A stretch of DNA of 64,000 nt from Citricoccus sp. CH26A (GCF_000224415.1 NZ_AFXQ01000001.1:1-64000), one strand, 5' to 3'; counted from the stretch's first letter, positions 26,690 through 35,904 are shown. Notes: generated from the letters alone by a model not told the origin. A program made the numbers and translations.

Positions 26690-26980
26690 CGTCGAGGCCC
26701 GTCACGCTGAACGGCACTCCGCCCTCAAGGGATCCACGAGGCGTCTGGACTGTCCGAGGACAACCCTTGAGGGGATCACTCCCGGCGGCGGGCTCCGTGG
26801 TGATTGTCCCGGGGGCCGGACGAGGGTGAGGCGAGAGCAGGGGATCAGGCGCTCGCGGACGATCAGGTGGGTGCCGCGGACTGGCCGTCCGACCTGCGGC
26901 CCTGCCCTAGAATGGCCCGTGGCTGGCGGTGGCCCCCGTATGCCACCAGCCGTGAAGCCCCAACCAAGGAGGAATGGCCC
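26690..26980 (+). other. 291-bp intergenic region upstream of thrS
   Basis: No gene is evident. An inverted pair, CCCTCAAGGG at 26722-26731 and CCCTTGAGGG at 26764-26773, could form a 10-bp stem with a 32-base loop and may act as a terminator-like structure for the DUF222 gene. A TAGAAT -10 candidate for thrS lies at 26908-26913. No T-box features (AG-bulge, T-box core) were seen. Confidence 0.55.
26908..26913 (+). promoter_or_regulatory. candidate -10 element for thrS
   Basis: TAGAAT lies about 67 bp before the thrS GTG start. A good -35 hexamer is not visible at the usual spacing. Confidence 0.4.
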
Positions 26981-29005
26981 GTGTCCGAGGCGCCGCAGAG
27001 CGAGCAGATCACCATCACCGTCAACGCGGAACAGCGGGAGGTGGCCCTGGGATCCACCGGCACGGAGCTGTTCGCCGACGAGAAGACCACCGTCGTGATG
27101 CGGGTGAACGGCGAGCTGCAGGACCTGAGCCGCCAGATCCCGGCCGGGGCCGAGGTCGTCGGTGTCGACATCTCCGAACAGGACGGCCTGAACGTCCTGC
27201 GCCACTCCGCCGCCCACGTGATGGCCCAGGCCGTGCAGCAGCTGCGTCCGGGTGCCAAGCTGGGCATCGGCCCGTACATCACGGACGGCTTCTACTTCGA
27301 CTTCGACGTCGAGGACCCGTTCACCCCCGAGGACCTCAAGGCCATCGAGAAGCTGATGCAGAAGATCATCAACTCGAACCAGTCCTTCGCCCGTCGCGTC
27401 GTGAACGAGGACGAGGCCCGCGAGGCCATGTCCGCGGAACCCTACAAGCTGGAACTGCTGGGCAAGCAGGACCAGGCGGACGCCGTCGGCGAGGGGGCCA
27501 ACATCGAGGTCGGCGCCGGTGAGATCACCATCTACGACAACGTGGACCGCAAGTCCGGCGAGACCGTGTGGTGCGACCTCTGCCGTGGCCCGCACCTGCC
27601 CAACACCAAGCTGATCTCCAATGCCTTCGCGCTGACCCGTTCTGCCGCGGCCTACTGGCTCGGCAACGAGAAGAACAAGCAGCTGCAGCGGATCTACGGC
27701 ACCGCCTGGCCCACCAAGGACGACCTCAAGGCCTACCAGGAACGCCTCGCGGAGGCCGAGCGGCGTGACCACCGCAAGCTGGGCGCCGAGATGGACCTGT
27801 TCTCGTTCCCGGACGAGCTCGGCTCAGGCCTGCCCGTCTTCCACCCCCGCGGCGGCATCATCCGCAAGGAGATGGAGGACTACTCCCGCCGCCGGCACAC
27901 GGAGGCCGGCTACGAGTTCGTCTACACCCCGCACATCACCAAGCAGCACCTCTACGAGGTCTCCGGGCACCTGGACTGGTACGCGGACGGCATGTTCCCG
28001 CCCATGCACATCGACGAACAGCGTGACCCGGTCACCGGCGAGATCAGCAAGCAGGGGCAGAACTACTACCTCAAGCCGATGAACTGCCCGATGCACAACC
28101 TGATCTTCGCCTCGCGCGGACGGTCCTACCGTGAACTGCCCCTGCGGATGTTCGAGTTCGGCGCCGTCTACCGGTACGAGAAGTCCGGCGTGGTGCACGG
28201 CCTGACCCGCGTGCGCGGCATGACCCAGGACGACGCCCACATCTACTGCACCCGGGAGCAGATGAAGGAGGAGCTGGCCACCACGCTCACCTTCGTGCTG
28301 GACCTGCTCAAGGACTACGGCCTGAACGACTTCTACCTGGAACTGTCCACCAAGGACCCGGAGAAGTTCGTCGGAGACGACGAGGCCTGGGAGGAGGCCA
28401 CCCGCACCCTCGAGGAGGTCGCCACCGCTTCCGGGCTGGACCTCGTCCCGGATCCGGGTGGCGCCGCCTTCTACGGCCCGAAGATCTCGGTCCAGGCCAA
28501 GGACGCGATCGGGCGCACCTGGCAGATGTCCACGATCCAGCTCGACTTCAACCTGCCCGAGCGGTTCGACCTCGAGTACCAGGCGGCCGACGGCACCCGC
28601 CAGCGCCCGGTGATGATCCACCGCGCGCTGTTCGGCTCCATCGAGCGCTTCCTCGGCGTGCTCACCGAGCACTACGCCGGTGCCTTCCCGGCCTGGCTGG
28701 CCCCGGAGCAGGTCGTGGCCATCCCCGTGGCCGAGGCCTTCAACGACTACCTCGCGGAGGTCGTCGCGACGCTCAGGGCCCAGGGCATCCGGGCCCGCCT
28801 CGACGACGGCTCGGACCGGTTCCCGAAGAAGATCCGCACCGCCTCCAAGGAGAAGGTGCCCTTCGTGCTCATCGCCGGTGGCGAGGACGCGGAGGCCGGT
28901 GCCGTGTCCTTCCGCTTCCGGGACGGCAGCCAGGACAACGGTGTGCCCGTGGCCGAGGCCGTCGAGCGCATCGTGAGCGCCGTGAGGAACCGGGAGATCC
29001 AGTGA
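26981..29005 (+). CDS. thrS: threonine--tRNA ligase
   Basis: The 674-residue class II aminoacyl-tRNA synthetase charges tRNA-Thr. An N-terminal TGS domain (residues about 5-65) is followed by an editing domain with [11 protein letters not shown], the catalytic core with motif 2 FRYE-type [10 protein letters not shown] and the zinc-site cysteine in KPMNCPMHN, and an anticodon-binding domain at the end. I chose the GTG at 26981 because AAGGAGGA lies at ideal distance upstream and SEAPQ starts the TGS domain; an open extension upstream crosses the promoter region. It leads the operon thrS-HIT-pgsA; the last 4 bp overlap the HIT gene. Confidence 0.96.
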   Translation: MSEAPQSEQITITVNAEQREVALGSTGTELFADEKTTVVMRVNGELQDLSRQIPAGAEVVGVDISEQDGLNVLRHSAAHVMAQAVQQLRPGAKLGIGPYITDGFYFDFDVEDPFTPEDLKAIEKLMQKIINSNQSFARRVVNEDEAREAMSAEPYKLELLGKQDQADAVGEGANIEVGAGEITIYDNVDRKSGETVWCDLCRGPHLPNTKLISNAFALTRSAAAYWLGNEKNKQLQRIYGTAWPTKDDLKAYQERLAEAERRDHRKLGAEMDLFSFPDELGSGLPVFHPRGGIIRKEMEDYSRRRHTEAGYEFVYTPHITKQHLYEVSGHLDWYADGMFPPMHIDEQRDPVTGEISKQGQNYYLKPMNCPMHNLIFASRGRSYRELPLRMFEFGAVYRYEKSGVVHGLTRVRGMTQDDAHIYCTREQMKEELATTLTFVLDLLKDYGLNDFYLELSTKDPEKFVGDDEAWEEATRTLEEVATASGLDLVPDPGGAAFYGPKISVQAKDAIGRTWQMSTIQLDFNLPERFDLEYQAADGTRQRPVMIHRALFGSIERFLGVLTEHYAGAFPAWLAPEQVVAIPVAEAFNDYLAEVVATLRAQGIRARLDDGSDRFPKKIRTASKEKVPFVLIAGGEDAEAGAVSFRFRDGSQDNGVPVAEAVERIVSAVRNREIQ

Positions 29006-29655
29006 CGTCCCAGCCGGGGCAGCAGGGAGAGCCGGTGCCGGAGCGGGAGTCCGGGACCGACGGCGGCCCGCTCACCGACGACTTCCAGCTCGCCGGGACG
29101 CCGGACGGCTTCGAGCGACTGTGGAACCCCCACCGCCTGGCCTACGTCCGCGGGGGACAGGACCAGGTCCGCGACGAGTCGACGTGCCCGTTCTGCGCCG
29201 CGCCGACGCGGTCGGACAAGGAGTCCCTCATCGTCGCGCGCGGGACCACGGCCTACGTGTTGTGCAACCTGTACCCGTACAACGCCGGGCACCTGCTGAT
29301 CTGCCCCTACCGCCACGTGCCGGACTACACCGACCTGACGGTGGAGGAGACGGCGGAGCTGGCCCGGCTGGCGCAGATCGCCATGACCGCCCTGCGGGAG
29401 ACCTCGGGTGCCACCGGGTTCAACCTGGGCATGAACCAGGGCAAGGCCGGCGGTGCGGGCATCGCCGCGCACCTGCACCAGCACGTGGTGCCCCGGTGGG
29501 GCGGAGACGGGAACTTCCTGCCGATCATCGCCCAGACGAAGAACATCACCATCACCCTGGACACCGTGCGGACCGTCGTGGCGGAGGCCTGGGCGGAGGC
29601 CGAGGCCGCCTTCGACGCGCGGCAGGCGGCAACAGCCGGCGGGTCCGGTACCTGA
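29002..29655 (+). CDS. HIT-domain protein (AP4A phosphorylase-like)
   Basis: The 217-residue histidine-triad protein carries HLHQHVV with H157, H159 and H161, preceded by [12 protein letters not shown] and a CPFC zinc-type motif (STCPFCAAP). It resembles mycobacterial Rv2613c, a diadenosine tetraphosphate phosphorylase, and has the same genomic place between thrS and the PI-phosphate synthase gene. A role in removing Ap4A made by aminoacyl-tRNA synthetases such as ThrS is plausible. The GTG start overlaps the thrS stop as GTGA. Confidence 0.9.
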   Translation: MTSQPGQQGEPVPERESGTDGGPLTDDFQLAGTPDGFERLWNPHRLAYVRGGQDQVRDESTCPFCAAPTRSDKESLIVARGTTAYVLCNLYPYNAGHLLICPYRHVPDYTDLTVEETAELARLAQIAMTALRETSGATGFNLGMNQGKAGGAGIAAHLHQHVVPRWGGDGNFLPIIAQTKNITITLDTVRTVVAEAWAEAEAAFDARQAATAGGSGT

Positions 29656-30299
29656 TGCTGAACCGCCACGCCAGGACGCTGTTCACGCGGATCCTCACGC
29701 CGCTGGCCAGGTTCCTGCTGGACCGCGGCGTGACGGCGGACGCCGTCACGATCGCCGGCACCCTGGGCGTGGTCCTCGGTGCGCTGGTGCTGTTCCCCGT
29801 CGGCGAGCTGTTCTGGGGCACGATCGTCATCACCCTGTTCATCTTCTCGGACGTCCTGGACGGCGTGATGGCCCGACTGGCCGGAAGCCCGGGTGCCTGG
29901 GGGAGCTTCCTCGACTCCACGCTGGACCGCATGCAGGACGCCGCGGTGTTCCTGGGCCTGATGCTCTGGTTCTTCGGCCCGGGCGACCTCGCGCCGGCCG
30001 GCATCGCCGCGGCGGCGTGCCTGGTCCTCGGCCAGCTGGTCTCCTACGTCCGGGCCAAGGCCGAATCGCTGGGGTTCGACGCGAACACGGGGATCGCCGA
30101 ACGCGCCGAGCGCCTCGTCGTCACCCTGGTCTTCGCGGGGCTGACGGGCCTCGGGCTGGACCCCTGGGTCCTGACCGGGGCGCTCATCCTGCTCGCCGTG
30201 GCCTCGGCCGTCACGGTCGGACAGCGGGTGGCCACGGTCTACCGCCAGGCAGGGGGGCGTGGCGCCTCGGACCGTGCGGCACAATGGGGGCATGAATGA
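29655..30299 (+). CDS. pgsA: phosphatidylinositol phosphate synthase (CDP-alcohol phosphatidyltransferase)
   Basis: The 214-residue membrane enzyme joins CDP-diacylglycerol with inositol 1-phosphate in the actinobacterial phosphatidylinositol pathway. The CDP-alcohol phosphotransferase motif is complete: D66-x2-D69-G-x2-A-R73 (DVLDGVMAR), then G-x3-D87-x3-D91 (GSFLDSTLD). About six membrane helices are predicted by eye. The start overlaps the HIT stop by 1 bp. In mycobacteria this gene is followed by an acyltransferase and pimA; here a GPP34 gene follows instead, overlapping by 8 bp. Confidence 0.9.
   Translation: MLNRHARTLFTRILTPLARFLLDRGVTADAVTIAGTLGVVLGALVLFPVGELFWGTIVITLFIFSDVLDGVMARLAGSPGAWGSFLDSTLDRMQDAAVFLGLMLWFFGPGDLAPAGIAAAACLVLGQLVSYVRAKAESLGFDANTGIAERAERLVVTLVFAGLTGLGLDPWVLTGALILLAVASAVTVGQRVATVYRQAGGRGASDRAAQWGHE
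30280..30285 (+). promoter_or_regulatory. possible internal leaderless -10 for the GPP34 gene
   Basis: CACAAT lies 6 bp before the GPP34 ATG inside the 3' end of pgsA. It fits the leaderless arrangement seen elsewhere in the window but deviates at the first base. Confidence 0.3.
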
Positions 30300-31047
30300 G
30301 GCCATCAAGGACACCAACGAACCTCTCATCGAGCGTCCCCTGAACCTCCCCGAGTACTTCTTGCTGCTGTGCCTCGATGATGAGAAGGGCCGCCTGCTGC
30401 TGGACGGCCCGACCGTCGGCCTCGGACTGGCCGGCGCCGCGCTGGCCGACCTGGCCCGCCGGGGTCGCCTGAAGGTCACCCAGACGACCGTGCAGAGCAT
30501 CGACCGTCCGGAACAGGTCTTCACCGGTGACCCCAACCCTCCGGCCTGGGCGCACACCACGGACCTGGAGTGGCCCCTCGAGCAGGTCTGGGACATCATC
30601 CGGGCCTTCACCCGGCACCGCGATGCCGAGCAGTGGATCAACCGCTTCTCCCGCCAGTCCCTGCGGGACGCCGTGGCCGCCTCGCTGGTCAAGCGCGGGA
30701 TCCTGGAGGAGGACGAGAGCATCGTGCTGTGGGTGTTCCACCGCACGCGCTACGTGGAGAAGGACCACCACTTCGAGAAGGAGCTCAAGAACACCCTGCG
30801 CTCCGTCCTGCGCGGGACACAGCCCGCCGACGAGATCACCTGGCCGCTGATCTCCCTGATGCGCAGCACGCGGCTGCTGCACCGGCTGTTCCCCGACTCG
30901 GACAAGGAACACATCCGGGCCGCCGCCCTCACGCCGGTGGGCAGCCCCGGAACCACGAATTCCGTGTCCGAGGTGCTCCAGGCCACCGAGAACGCGATCG
31001 CCGAGGCACTGACGGCGACCACCGGCGGTGCCTCCGCCCTGGACTGA
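30292..31047 (+). CDS. GPP34 (GOLPH3/Vps74-like) family protein
   Basis: The 251-residue protein matches the GPP34 family found in eukaryotic GOLPH3 and in many actinobacteria. Family-like parts are LNLPEYFLLLCLDDEKGRLL at the N-terminus, a LAGAALADLARRGRL helix, and a FHRTRYVEKD segment. Eukaryotic members bind phosphatidylinositol 4-phosphate; the bacterial role is unknown. The ATG overlaps the end of the phosphatidylinositol phosphate synthase gene by 8 bp, so co-expression with inositol-lipid synthesis is likely. A link to inositol phospholipids is inference from position and family. Confidence 0.88.
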   Translation: MNEAIKDTNEPLIERPLNLPEYFLLLCLDDEKGRLLLDGPTVGLGLAGAALADLARRGRLKVTQTTVQSIDRPEQVFTGDPNPPAWAHTTDLEWPLEQVWDIIRAFTRHRDAEQWINRFSRQSLRDAVAASLVKRGILEEDESIVLWVFHRTRYVEKDHHFEKELKNTLRSVLRGTQPADEITWPLISLMRSTRLLHRLFPDSDKEHIRAAALTPVGSPGTTNSVSEVLQATENAIAEALTATTGGASALD

Positions 31048-31066
31048 CGGTCCTGCGCGCGCGGCC

Positions 31067-31570
31067 TCAGCGCGGCGCCGCGATCCTCGCCACCACCGCT
31101 GACGTCACCTGCACCAGGTCCCGTGGCGCGAGGCCCACCTCCAGGCCCCGCTGCCCGGCGGAGACGTGCATCCGGGGCAGGTCGAGGGCGGAGGAGTCGA
31201 CGACGGTCGGGACCGGGTTTCTCTGGCCCACCGGGGAGATGCCGCCCACCACGTAGCCGGTGCGACGCTCCGCGACGGCCGGATCGGCCAGGGCCACCTT
31301 CTTCACCCCCAGCGCGACGGCGACGGCGCGCAGGTCCAGGGAGCCGGAGACGGGAACGACGGCGGCGGCGAGCGAGCCGTCCGGGAGCCGGACCATCAGG
31401 GTCTTGAACACCTCCGCGGGCTCGAGCCCCAGCACCGCGGCGGCCTCGGCCCCGTATCCCGGCCGTGGCGACGCCGCGGACTCGAAGCCGATCACCTCGT
31501 GCTCGACGCCGGCCCGCTCCAGGACGCGCAGGGCCGGCGTCGCCGCCGACCGGGACGGCCGTCCGCTCAC
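31067..31570 (-). CDS. YbaK/EbsC family Cys-tRNA(Pro)/aminoacyl-tRNA deacylase
   Basis: The 167-residue protein has the YbaK/ProX editing-domain pattern, including [15 protein letters not shown] with the key lysine and [21 protein letters not shown], the conserved GG.SP.G motif. Members remove misacylated amino acids from tRNA. I chose the GTG at 31570 because it overlaps the sufE stop as GTGA and the residues that follow fit the family; the open frame further upstream overlaps sufE. It is last in the sseA-sufE-ybaK unit. Confidence 0.9.
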   Translation of the reverse strand: MSGRPSRSAATPALRVLERAGVEHEVIGFESAASPRPGYGAEAAAVLGLEPAEVFKTLMVRLPDGSLAAAVVPVSGSLDLRAVAVALGVKKVALADPAVAERRTGYVVGGISPVGQRNPVPTVVDSSALDLPRMHVSAGQRGLEVGLAPRDLVQVTSAVVARIAAPR

Positions 31571-32067
31571 CCCGCCGGCTGGCCGGCGAGCTGGTCGGCG
31601 ATGTTGCGCTTGATCCGGCCCAGCATGGCGGACATGCCGCGCAACCGCAGCGGGGTCAGGGCCTTCTGCAGGCCCAGCCGGGAGGAGAGGTCCTCCGGGA
31701 CGGCCAGGACGGTCGCGGCGCTCAGGCCGTCGAGTCCCTGGGCGAGCACCGAGGCGAAGCCGCGCGAGGTCGGCGCCTCCGGTGGTGCGGAGATGAACAG
31801 GCGGACGATCGAGTCCGGCGACGCCGGGCCGGAACCGGGGGACTGCGCCTCCCGGTCCTGCGCGTCCTGGAGCTCGACGGCGAGGAAGAGGGGGGACTGG
31901 CACTCGATGACCTGTTCCATCTCGTCCTCGTGCCCGGCATAGCGCTCCGGCAGCGCGGGGAGCTCATCGGAGAACTCGAGCAGCAGCTCCAGCTTCTCCG
32001 GGTCCGGCACCGACTGGAAGTCCTCGATGATCCCCCGGAGCGTCTCGGGGAGTGCCGTGGTGGTCAT
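31567..32067 (-). CDS. sufE: SufE family cysteine desulfuration protein
   Basis: The 166-residue protein fits SufE/YgdK, which accepts persulfide sulfur from a SufS-type desulfurase. The acceptor cysteine is C56 in [14 protein letters not shown], and the C-terminal helix [14 protein letters not shown] is characteristic. The ATG at 32067 overlaps the sulfurtransferase stop by 4 bp. Coupling of SufE with a rhodanese-type sulfurtransferase is common in actinobacteria and suggests a sulfur-transfer role rather than a place in the suf operon, which is not in this window. Confidence 0.92.
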   Translation of the reverse strand: MTTTALPETLRGIIEDFQSVPDPEKLELLLEFSDELPALPERYAGHEDEMEQVIECQSPLFLAVELQDAQDREAQSPGSGPASPDSIVRLFISAPPEAPTSRGFASVLAQGLDGLSAATVLAVPEDLSSRLGLQKALTPLRLRGMSAMLGRIKRNIADQLAGQPAG

Positions 32068-32966
32068 CGCGGCAGCTCGCCGCGGTCCTCGCCGACCGCG
32101 ATGGGCAGGCGCACGGAGTTGCCCCACTCGGTCCACGAGCCATCGTAGTTGCGGACCTTCTGGTAGCCGAGCAGGTGGCGCAGCACGAACCAGGTGTGCG
32201 AGGACCGCTCGCCGATACGGCAGTACGCCACCACGTCGTCGGACTCGCCGAGGCCGGCGTCCTGCGCGTAGATCTGCTCCAGCTCCTCGCGGGACTTGAA
32301 GGTCCCGTCCTCGTTGGCGGCCCTCGCCCACGGCACGGAGGCCGCGGTGGGGATGTGCCCGCCGCGCAGGGTCCCCTCCTGCGGGTAGCCGTCCATGTGG
32401 GTGGTCTCGCCGGTGTACTCCAGCGGGGAGCGGACGTCGATGAGGGGCTTGCCGAAGTGGCCCAGGACGTCCTCGCGCGAGGCCCGCTCGGTGGTGTCGT
32501 CGCGCTCGGTGACCGGGTACTCGGCCGGGGAGACCTGCGGGACGTCCCGGGTGGTCTCGCGGCCCTCGGCGATCCACTTGTCCCGGCCACCGTTCATCAG
32601 GCGGGTGTCCGGGTGGCCGTAGAGGGTGAACACCCACAGGGCGTAGGCCGCCCACCAGTTGGACTTGTCCCCGTAGAAGACCACGGTGGTGTCCCGGGTG
32701 ATCCCCTTGGACCCGACCACGCGGGCGAACTCCTCCGGGCCGATGAAGTCGCGCGTCACCGGGTCGTTGAGCTCGGTGTGCCAGTCGATCTTCAGGGCCC
32801 CGGGGATGTGTCCCGTGCTGTAGAGCAGCGTGTCCTCGTTGGACTCCAGGACCACGACGTTCTCGTCCTGGAGGTGCTCGGCGACCCACTGGGTGGACAC
32901 GAGCTTGTCCGGGTGCGCGTATCCGCTGAACTCGTCAACGCCTGCGGTGTCTGCGGTGGTCGTCAT
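32064..32966 (-). CDS. sseA: thiosulfate/3-mercaptopyruvate sulfurtransferase
   Basis: The 300-residue protein has two rhodanese domains; the second carries the active-site cysteine C249 in [13 protein letters not shown], the typical SseA-type loop. It transfers sulfur from thiosulfate or 3-mercaptopyruvate to an acceptor. The N-terminal half is the inactive structural domain with [10 protein letters not shown]. It leads the reverse-strand unit sseA-sufE-ybaK. The 277-bp region up to zapE holds an AT-rich patch (about 33090-33120) suited to a divergent promoter. Confidence 0.93.
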   Translation of the reverse strand: MTTTADTAGVDEFSGYAHPDKLVSTQWVAEHLQDENVVVLESNEDTLLYSTGHIPGALKIDWHTELNDPVTRDFIGPEEFARVVGSKGITRDTTVVFYGDKSNWWAAYALWVFTLYGHPDTRLMNGGRDKWIAEGRETTRDVPQVSPAEYPVTERDDTTERASREDVLGHFGKPLIDVRSPLEYTGETTHMDGYPQEGTLRGGHIPTAASVPWARAANEDGTFKSREELEQIYAQDAGLGESDDVVAYCRIGERSSHTWFVLRHLLGYQKVRNYDGSWTEWGNSVRLPIAVGEDRGELPR

Positions 32967-33183
32967 CCTCGGCAGTGCCTTTCGCTTCGCGGGTCCCCGC
33001 GGGAAGGTGCTGCGGGGCGGTGACCGTCACGGGCCGTGTCCACCCTATCGGTGGGGGACGCCGGCTGCCGGTGGACGGCCATCGGTGTTCACATTACGCC
33101 ACAATATCGCGTGGTAATTGGACACGGGGTCGGCAGGTGCTCCGGGCCCGCGCTCGTGGCCCGGGGCAGCGGGCGCGCACCGG

Positions 33184-33189
33184 TAGAGT
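33184..33189 (+). promoter_or_regulatory. candidate -10 element for zapE
   Basis: TAGAGT lies about 55 bp before the zapE GTG. The leader contains GGACGGAG shortly before the start. Confidence 0.35.
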
Positions 33190-33243
33190 TGCCCTGTCCT
33201 CACCCCCCTCACGCCTCTCTACACCGCCAGGACGGAGCCGCTC

Positions 33244-34344
33244 GTGGCCGAGATCGTTCACCTCGCCGACCGCACCCCGCAGGTGTCCGCAGAGGACCTA
33301 CTGGCCGGATTCCACCCGTCCTACCGCTTCGGCGAGGTCTCCTTCGACACCTACATCCCCGACCCGACGCACCCCTCGCAGGCCGAGGCCGTGCATCGGC
33401 TGCGGGACTTCGCGGCCTCCATCAACGGCCGGGGCGGAGGCGCCGAGTCCGGGGGAGGTGGTTTCCTGGGCCTGTTCAAGGGACGGGACAAGCGCTCGGG
33501 GAACGGCCGCGGCGGGCGCGGGGGCAACGGCGCGTCGGCCACCGGCATCTACCTCGACGGCGGCTTCGGGGTCGGCAAGACCCACCTGCTGGCCTCGCTG
33601 TGGCACGCGGCCCCGGGTCGGAAGGCGTTCGGCACGTTCGTCGAGTACACCAACCTGGTGGGCGCTCTGTCCTTCCGCAAGACCGTGGACGTGCTCAAGG
33701 AGTACACCCTGGTCTGCATCGACGAGTTCGAGCTCGACGACCCGGGTGACACCGTCCTGATGTCACGGCTGATGCGGGAACTCGCCGACGCGGGCGTGCG
33801 GCTCGTGGCGACCTCCAACACGCTGCCCGGGTCGCTGGGGGAGGGCCGCTTCGCCGCGCAGGACTTCAAGCGCGAGATCCAGGTGCTGGCCGAGCAATTC
33901 GACGTGATCCGCATCGACGGCGAGGACTACCGCCATCGCGGGCTGGCCGCGGCGCCCGAGCCGCTGGCCGACGACGCACTCATGGAGATCGTCCGGGAGC
34001 AGTTCCCCCAGGCCAGGGTCGTGTCCCAGGACGACTTCTCCGCCCTCACCGCGAACCTGTCCCGGGTGCACCCGAGCCGGTATCGCACGCTGGTGGAGGA
34101 CATCGACGTGATGGTGCTGCACGGGGTGGAGACCATCACGGAACAGGCGATGGCCCTGCGCTTCGTCGTGCTGGCCGACCGCCTCTACGACAAGGACGTG
34201 CCCGTCATCGCCTCCGGGGTGCCGTTCGACCGGTTGTTCACCGAGGAGATGATGAACGGCGGTTACCTGAAGAAGTACTTCCGCACGGTGTCCCGCATGA
34301 CCGCACTGGTCCGTGAGGGGCAGATGGGGGAGACGGGCCTGTAG
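33244..34344 (+). CDS. zapE: ZapE/AFG1-like ATPase
   Basis: The 366-residue AFG1-family ATPase is related to E. coli ZapE, which acts at the division ring. Walker A is GGFGVGKT at residues 106-113, Walker B is LVCIDEFELDD, and the sensor region ATSNTLP follows. Residues about 61-98, between the N-terminal region and Walker A, form a glycine/arginine/serine-rich insertion (with FLGLFKGRDK in its middle) not typical of short homologues. The GTG start has a GGAG upstream. A strong hairpin terminator follows 48 bp after the stop. Confidence 0.9.
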   Translation: MAEIVHLADRTPQVSAEDLLAGFHPSYRFGEVSFDTYIPDPTHPSQAEAVHRLRDFAASINGRGGGAESGGGGFLGLFKGRDKRSGNGRGGRGGNGASATGIYLDGGFGVGKTHLLASLWHAAPGRKAFGTFVEYTNLVGALSFRKTVDVLKEYTLVCIDEFELDDPGDTVLMSRLMRELADAGVRLVATSNTLPGSLGEGRFAAQDFKREIQVLAEQFDVIRIDGEDYRHRGLAAAPEPLADDALMEIVREQFPQARVVSQDDFSALTANLSRVHPSRYRTLVEDIDVMVLHGVETITEQAMALRFVVLADRLYDKDVPVIASGVPFDRLFTEEMMNGGYLKKYFRTVSRMTALVREGQMGETGL

Positions 34345-34392
34345 CGCCACCGGGCCCGGCCGGTCCGCCGGCTGGGCCCGCGGGGACAGCAG

Positions 34393-34420
34393 AAAGGCCC
34401 TCCCGATCGGGAGGGCCTTT
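34393..34420. terminator. bidirectional intrinsic terminator
   Basis: A perfect 28-bp palindrome, AAAGGCCCTCCC-GATC-GGGAGGGCCTTT, lies between zapE (+) and the tRNA genes (-). It ends in a short T-run on each strand, so it can terminate both convergent units. Confidence 0.9.
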
Positions 34421-34428
34421 CTCGAGGG

Positions 34429-34502
34429 AGCGGATGACGAGATTCGAACTCGCGACCTCCACCTTGGCAAGGTGGCGCTCTAGCCAACTGAGCTACATCC
34501 GC
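34429..34502 (-). tRNA. tRNA-Gly(GCC), copy 1
   Basis: The reverse complement folds as a 74-nt cloverleaf: acceptor GCGGATG/CATCCGC, D-arm GCTC/GAGC, anticodon arm CCACC-TTGCCAA-GGTGG with anticodon GCC, and T-arm GCGAG-TTCGAAT-CTCGT. CCA is not encoded. It is identical to the copy at 34766-34839 and is last in the cluster. Confidence 0.97.
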
Positions 34503-34536
34503 GTGGCCGGTCGGTCCCCGGGGGGCGTTCCGTCCG

Positions 34537-34608
34537 TGCGCGATACTGGGATCGAACCAGTGACCTCTTCCGTGTCAGGGAAGCGCGCTACCGCTGCGCT
34601 AATCGCGC
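34537..34608 (-). tRNA. tRNA-Val(GAC)
   Basis: The 72-nt reverse-strand gene has acceptor GCGCGAT/ATCGCGC, anticodon arm CTTCC-CTGACAC-GGAAG with anticodon GAC, and T-arm ACTGG-TTCGATC-CCAGT. CCA is not encoded. Confidence 0.96.
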
Positions 34609-34676
34609 TGGGGGTTTCCGGTGACCCGGAATCCTTCAGCTGCAGGTCCCCATCCTAGCGGATGGCGACCGATGCG

Positions 34677-34747
34677 AGGTGGGGACGGGATTCGAACCCG
34701 CGTACACGGCTTTGCAGGCCGTTGCCTCGCCTCTCGGCCACCCCACC
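34677..34747 (-). tRNA. tRNA-Cys(GCA)
   Basis: The 71-nt reverse-strand gene has acceptor GGTGGGG/CCCCACC, an anticodon loop CTGCAAA with anticodon GCA, and a T-arm with GTTCGAATC. It lies between tRNA-Gly copy 2 and tRNA-Val. Confidence 0.96.
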
Positions 34748-34765
34748 AGGGTTGGGAGACTTGCG

Positions 34766-34839
34766 AGCGGATGACGAGATTCGAACTCGCGACCTCCACC
34801 TTGGCAAGGTGGCGCTCTAGCCAACTGAGCTACATCCGC
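34766..34839 (-). tRNA. tRNA-Gly(GCC), copy 2
   Basis: This 74-nt gene is identical to the copy at 34429-34502, including all stems and the GCC anticodon. It is first in the reverse-strand order Gly-Cys-Val-Gly. Confidence 0.97.
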
Positions 34840-34995
34840 ACAGAAAACTGGTGACCGGAAGAACCAGTCACCGTGATTTCCAACGAGAGATGACTCTACT
34901 GCACGTTCGGGCCGATCGTCCAATCGGCCCCACGACCCGCGTGTCCACCCCTGTCCGGACGCGCCCTTACGGTGTCCGGACGGATGGGAGAATGG

Positions 34996-35904
34996 ATGAC
35001 CATGACGCAGCCCCGACTCGCCCACCAGACCGAATACGGCCGCATGTACGCCCGCAGCCTGGACGGCGTGCCGGAGGTCCCCTCCATCACCACGGTGATC
35101 GGTCAGCAGGCGGCAGACCTGAGCGGCTGGGCGGGTCACATGGCCGCCACCGCCGTCATCGAGGACCCGCGCCTGCCCCAGGTCGTCGGTTCCCGGCCGC
35201 AGCTGAAGTCGGTGGCGCGGCAGGCGTCCAGCGCCGCCGAGCGGTACCGGGACGAGGCGGCCGCCCGCGGGGACCGCGTCCACGACTACGCCGAACAGGT
35301 CGGGCTGCGGGCGCTGGGCCGGCCCCACCGCACGGCCGAGGTACGAGCCGTGCTGGCCGACCACGGGGAGGGCGCCTACGCGGACCGCTTCGACGAGTGG
35401 TGGGACCTCTACGACGTCCGCCCCCTGGCCACCGAGCTGACCGTCTGGAACGCGACCGTGGGCTACGCCGGGACCCTGGACCTCGTCGCCACCATCGGCG
35501 GACGGACCTGCATCATCGACTACAAGACCAAGGGCACCACGCGCGACGGCCGGGTGAAGCCGCTGGACGCCAAGGTCGTCATGCAGCTGGTGGCCGGGCT
35601 GCGCGCCGAGGAGTCCCTCGTCGATCCGGCGACCGGCACGTGGGAGCCCTGGCGCTACGGGGACGCACCGGTCCTGCTCGGCGTCGCCCTGGGCCAGACC
35701 GAGGTCGTCGCCCACCAGGCCAACCCCCAGGTGCTCCCGGCCCACTGGCGGAAGTTCTGGGCCCTGCGCCAGGTCTGGGGCTACTCCCAGGTCGCCGACA
35801 GCGCCGGCCCGGCACTGCGGCCCATCGGACCCCCTCCGGCCCCGGCCGCCGGACAGGCCCCTGCCGCCGGCCAGGGGACGGGCGCGACTAAGGTGGGCGC
35901 GTGA
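34996..35904 (+). CDS. PD-(D/E)XK nuclease-like protein
   Basis: The 302-residue protein has a Cas4/RecB-type PD-(D/E)XK nuclease signature: GTLDLVA with D162, then TCIIDYKTK with D175 and K177, and an upstream histidine/glutamate region. The biological role is not known; isolated members are seen in actinobacterial genomes beside def/fmt. The last ~30 residues are proline/alanine-rich and may be flexible. I chose the ATG at 34996 because GGGAG lies 5 bp upstream; ATG 35002, ATG 34984 and GTG 34972 are alternatives. The stop overlaps the def start by 4 bp. Confidence 0.75.
   Translation: MTMTQPRLAHQTEYGRMYARSLDGVPEVPSITTVIGQQAADLSGWAGHMAATAVIEDPRLPQVVGSRPQLKSVARQASSAAERYRDEAAARGDRVHDYAEQVGLRALGRPHRTAEVRAVLADHGEGAYADRFDEWWDLYDVRPLATELTVWNATVGYAGTLDLVATIGGRTCIIDYKTKGTTRDGRVKPLDAKVVMQLVAGLRAEESLVDPATGTWEPWRYGDAPVLLGVALGQTEVVAHQANPQVLPAHWRKFWALRQVWGYSQVADSAGPALRPIGPPPAPAAGQAPAAGQGTGATKVGA
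35889..35894 (+). promoter_or_regulatory. leaderless -10 element for def
   Basis: TAAGGT lies 6 bp before the def GTG start, inside the end of the nuclease gene. This fits an internal leaderless promoter for the def-fmt-rsmB-rpe unit. Confidence 0.45.

Noticed and set aside
26690-26980. T-box riboswitch upstream of thrS
   Set aside because: I found no specifier stem, AG-bulge or conserved T-box core, and the proposed leader is only about 60 bases.
34434-34854. Short open frames containing MTRFELATSTLARWRSS
   Set aside because: This peptide is the classical translation of reverse-strand tRNA-Gly sequence and does not represent a gene.
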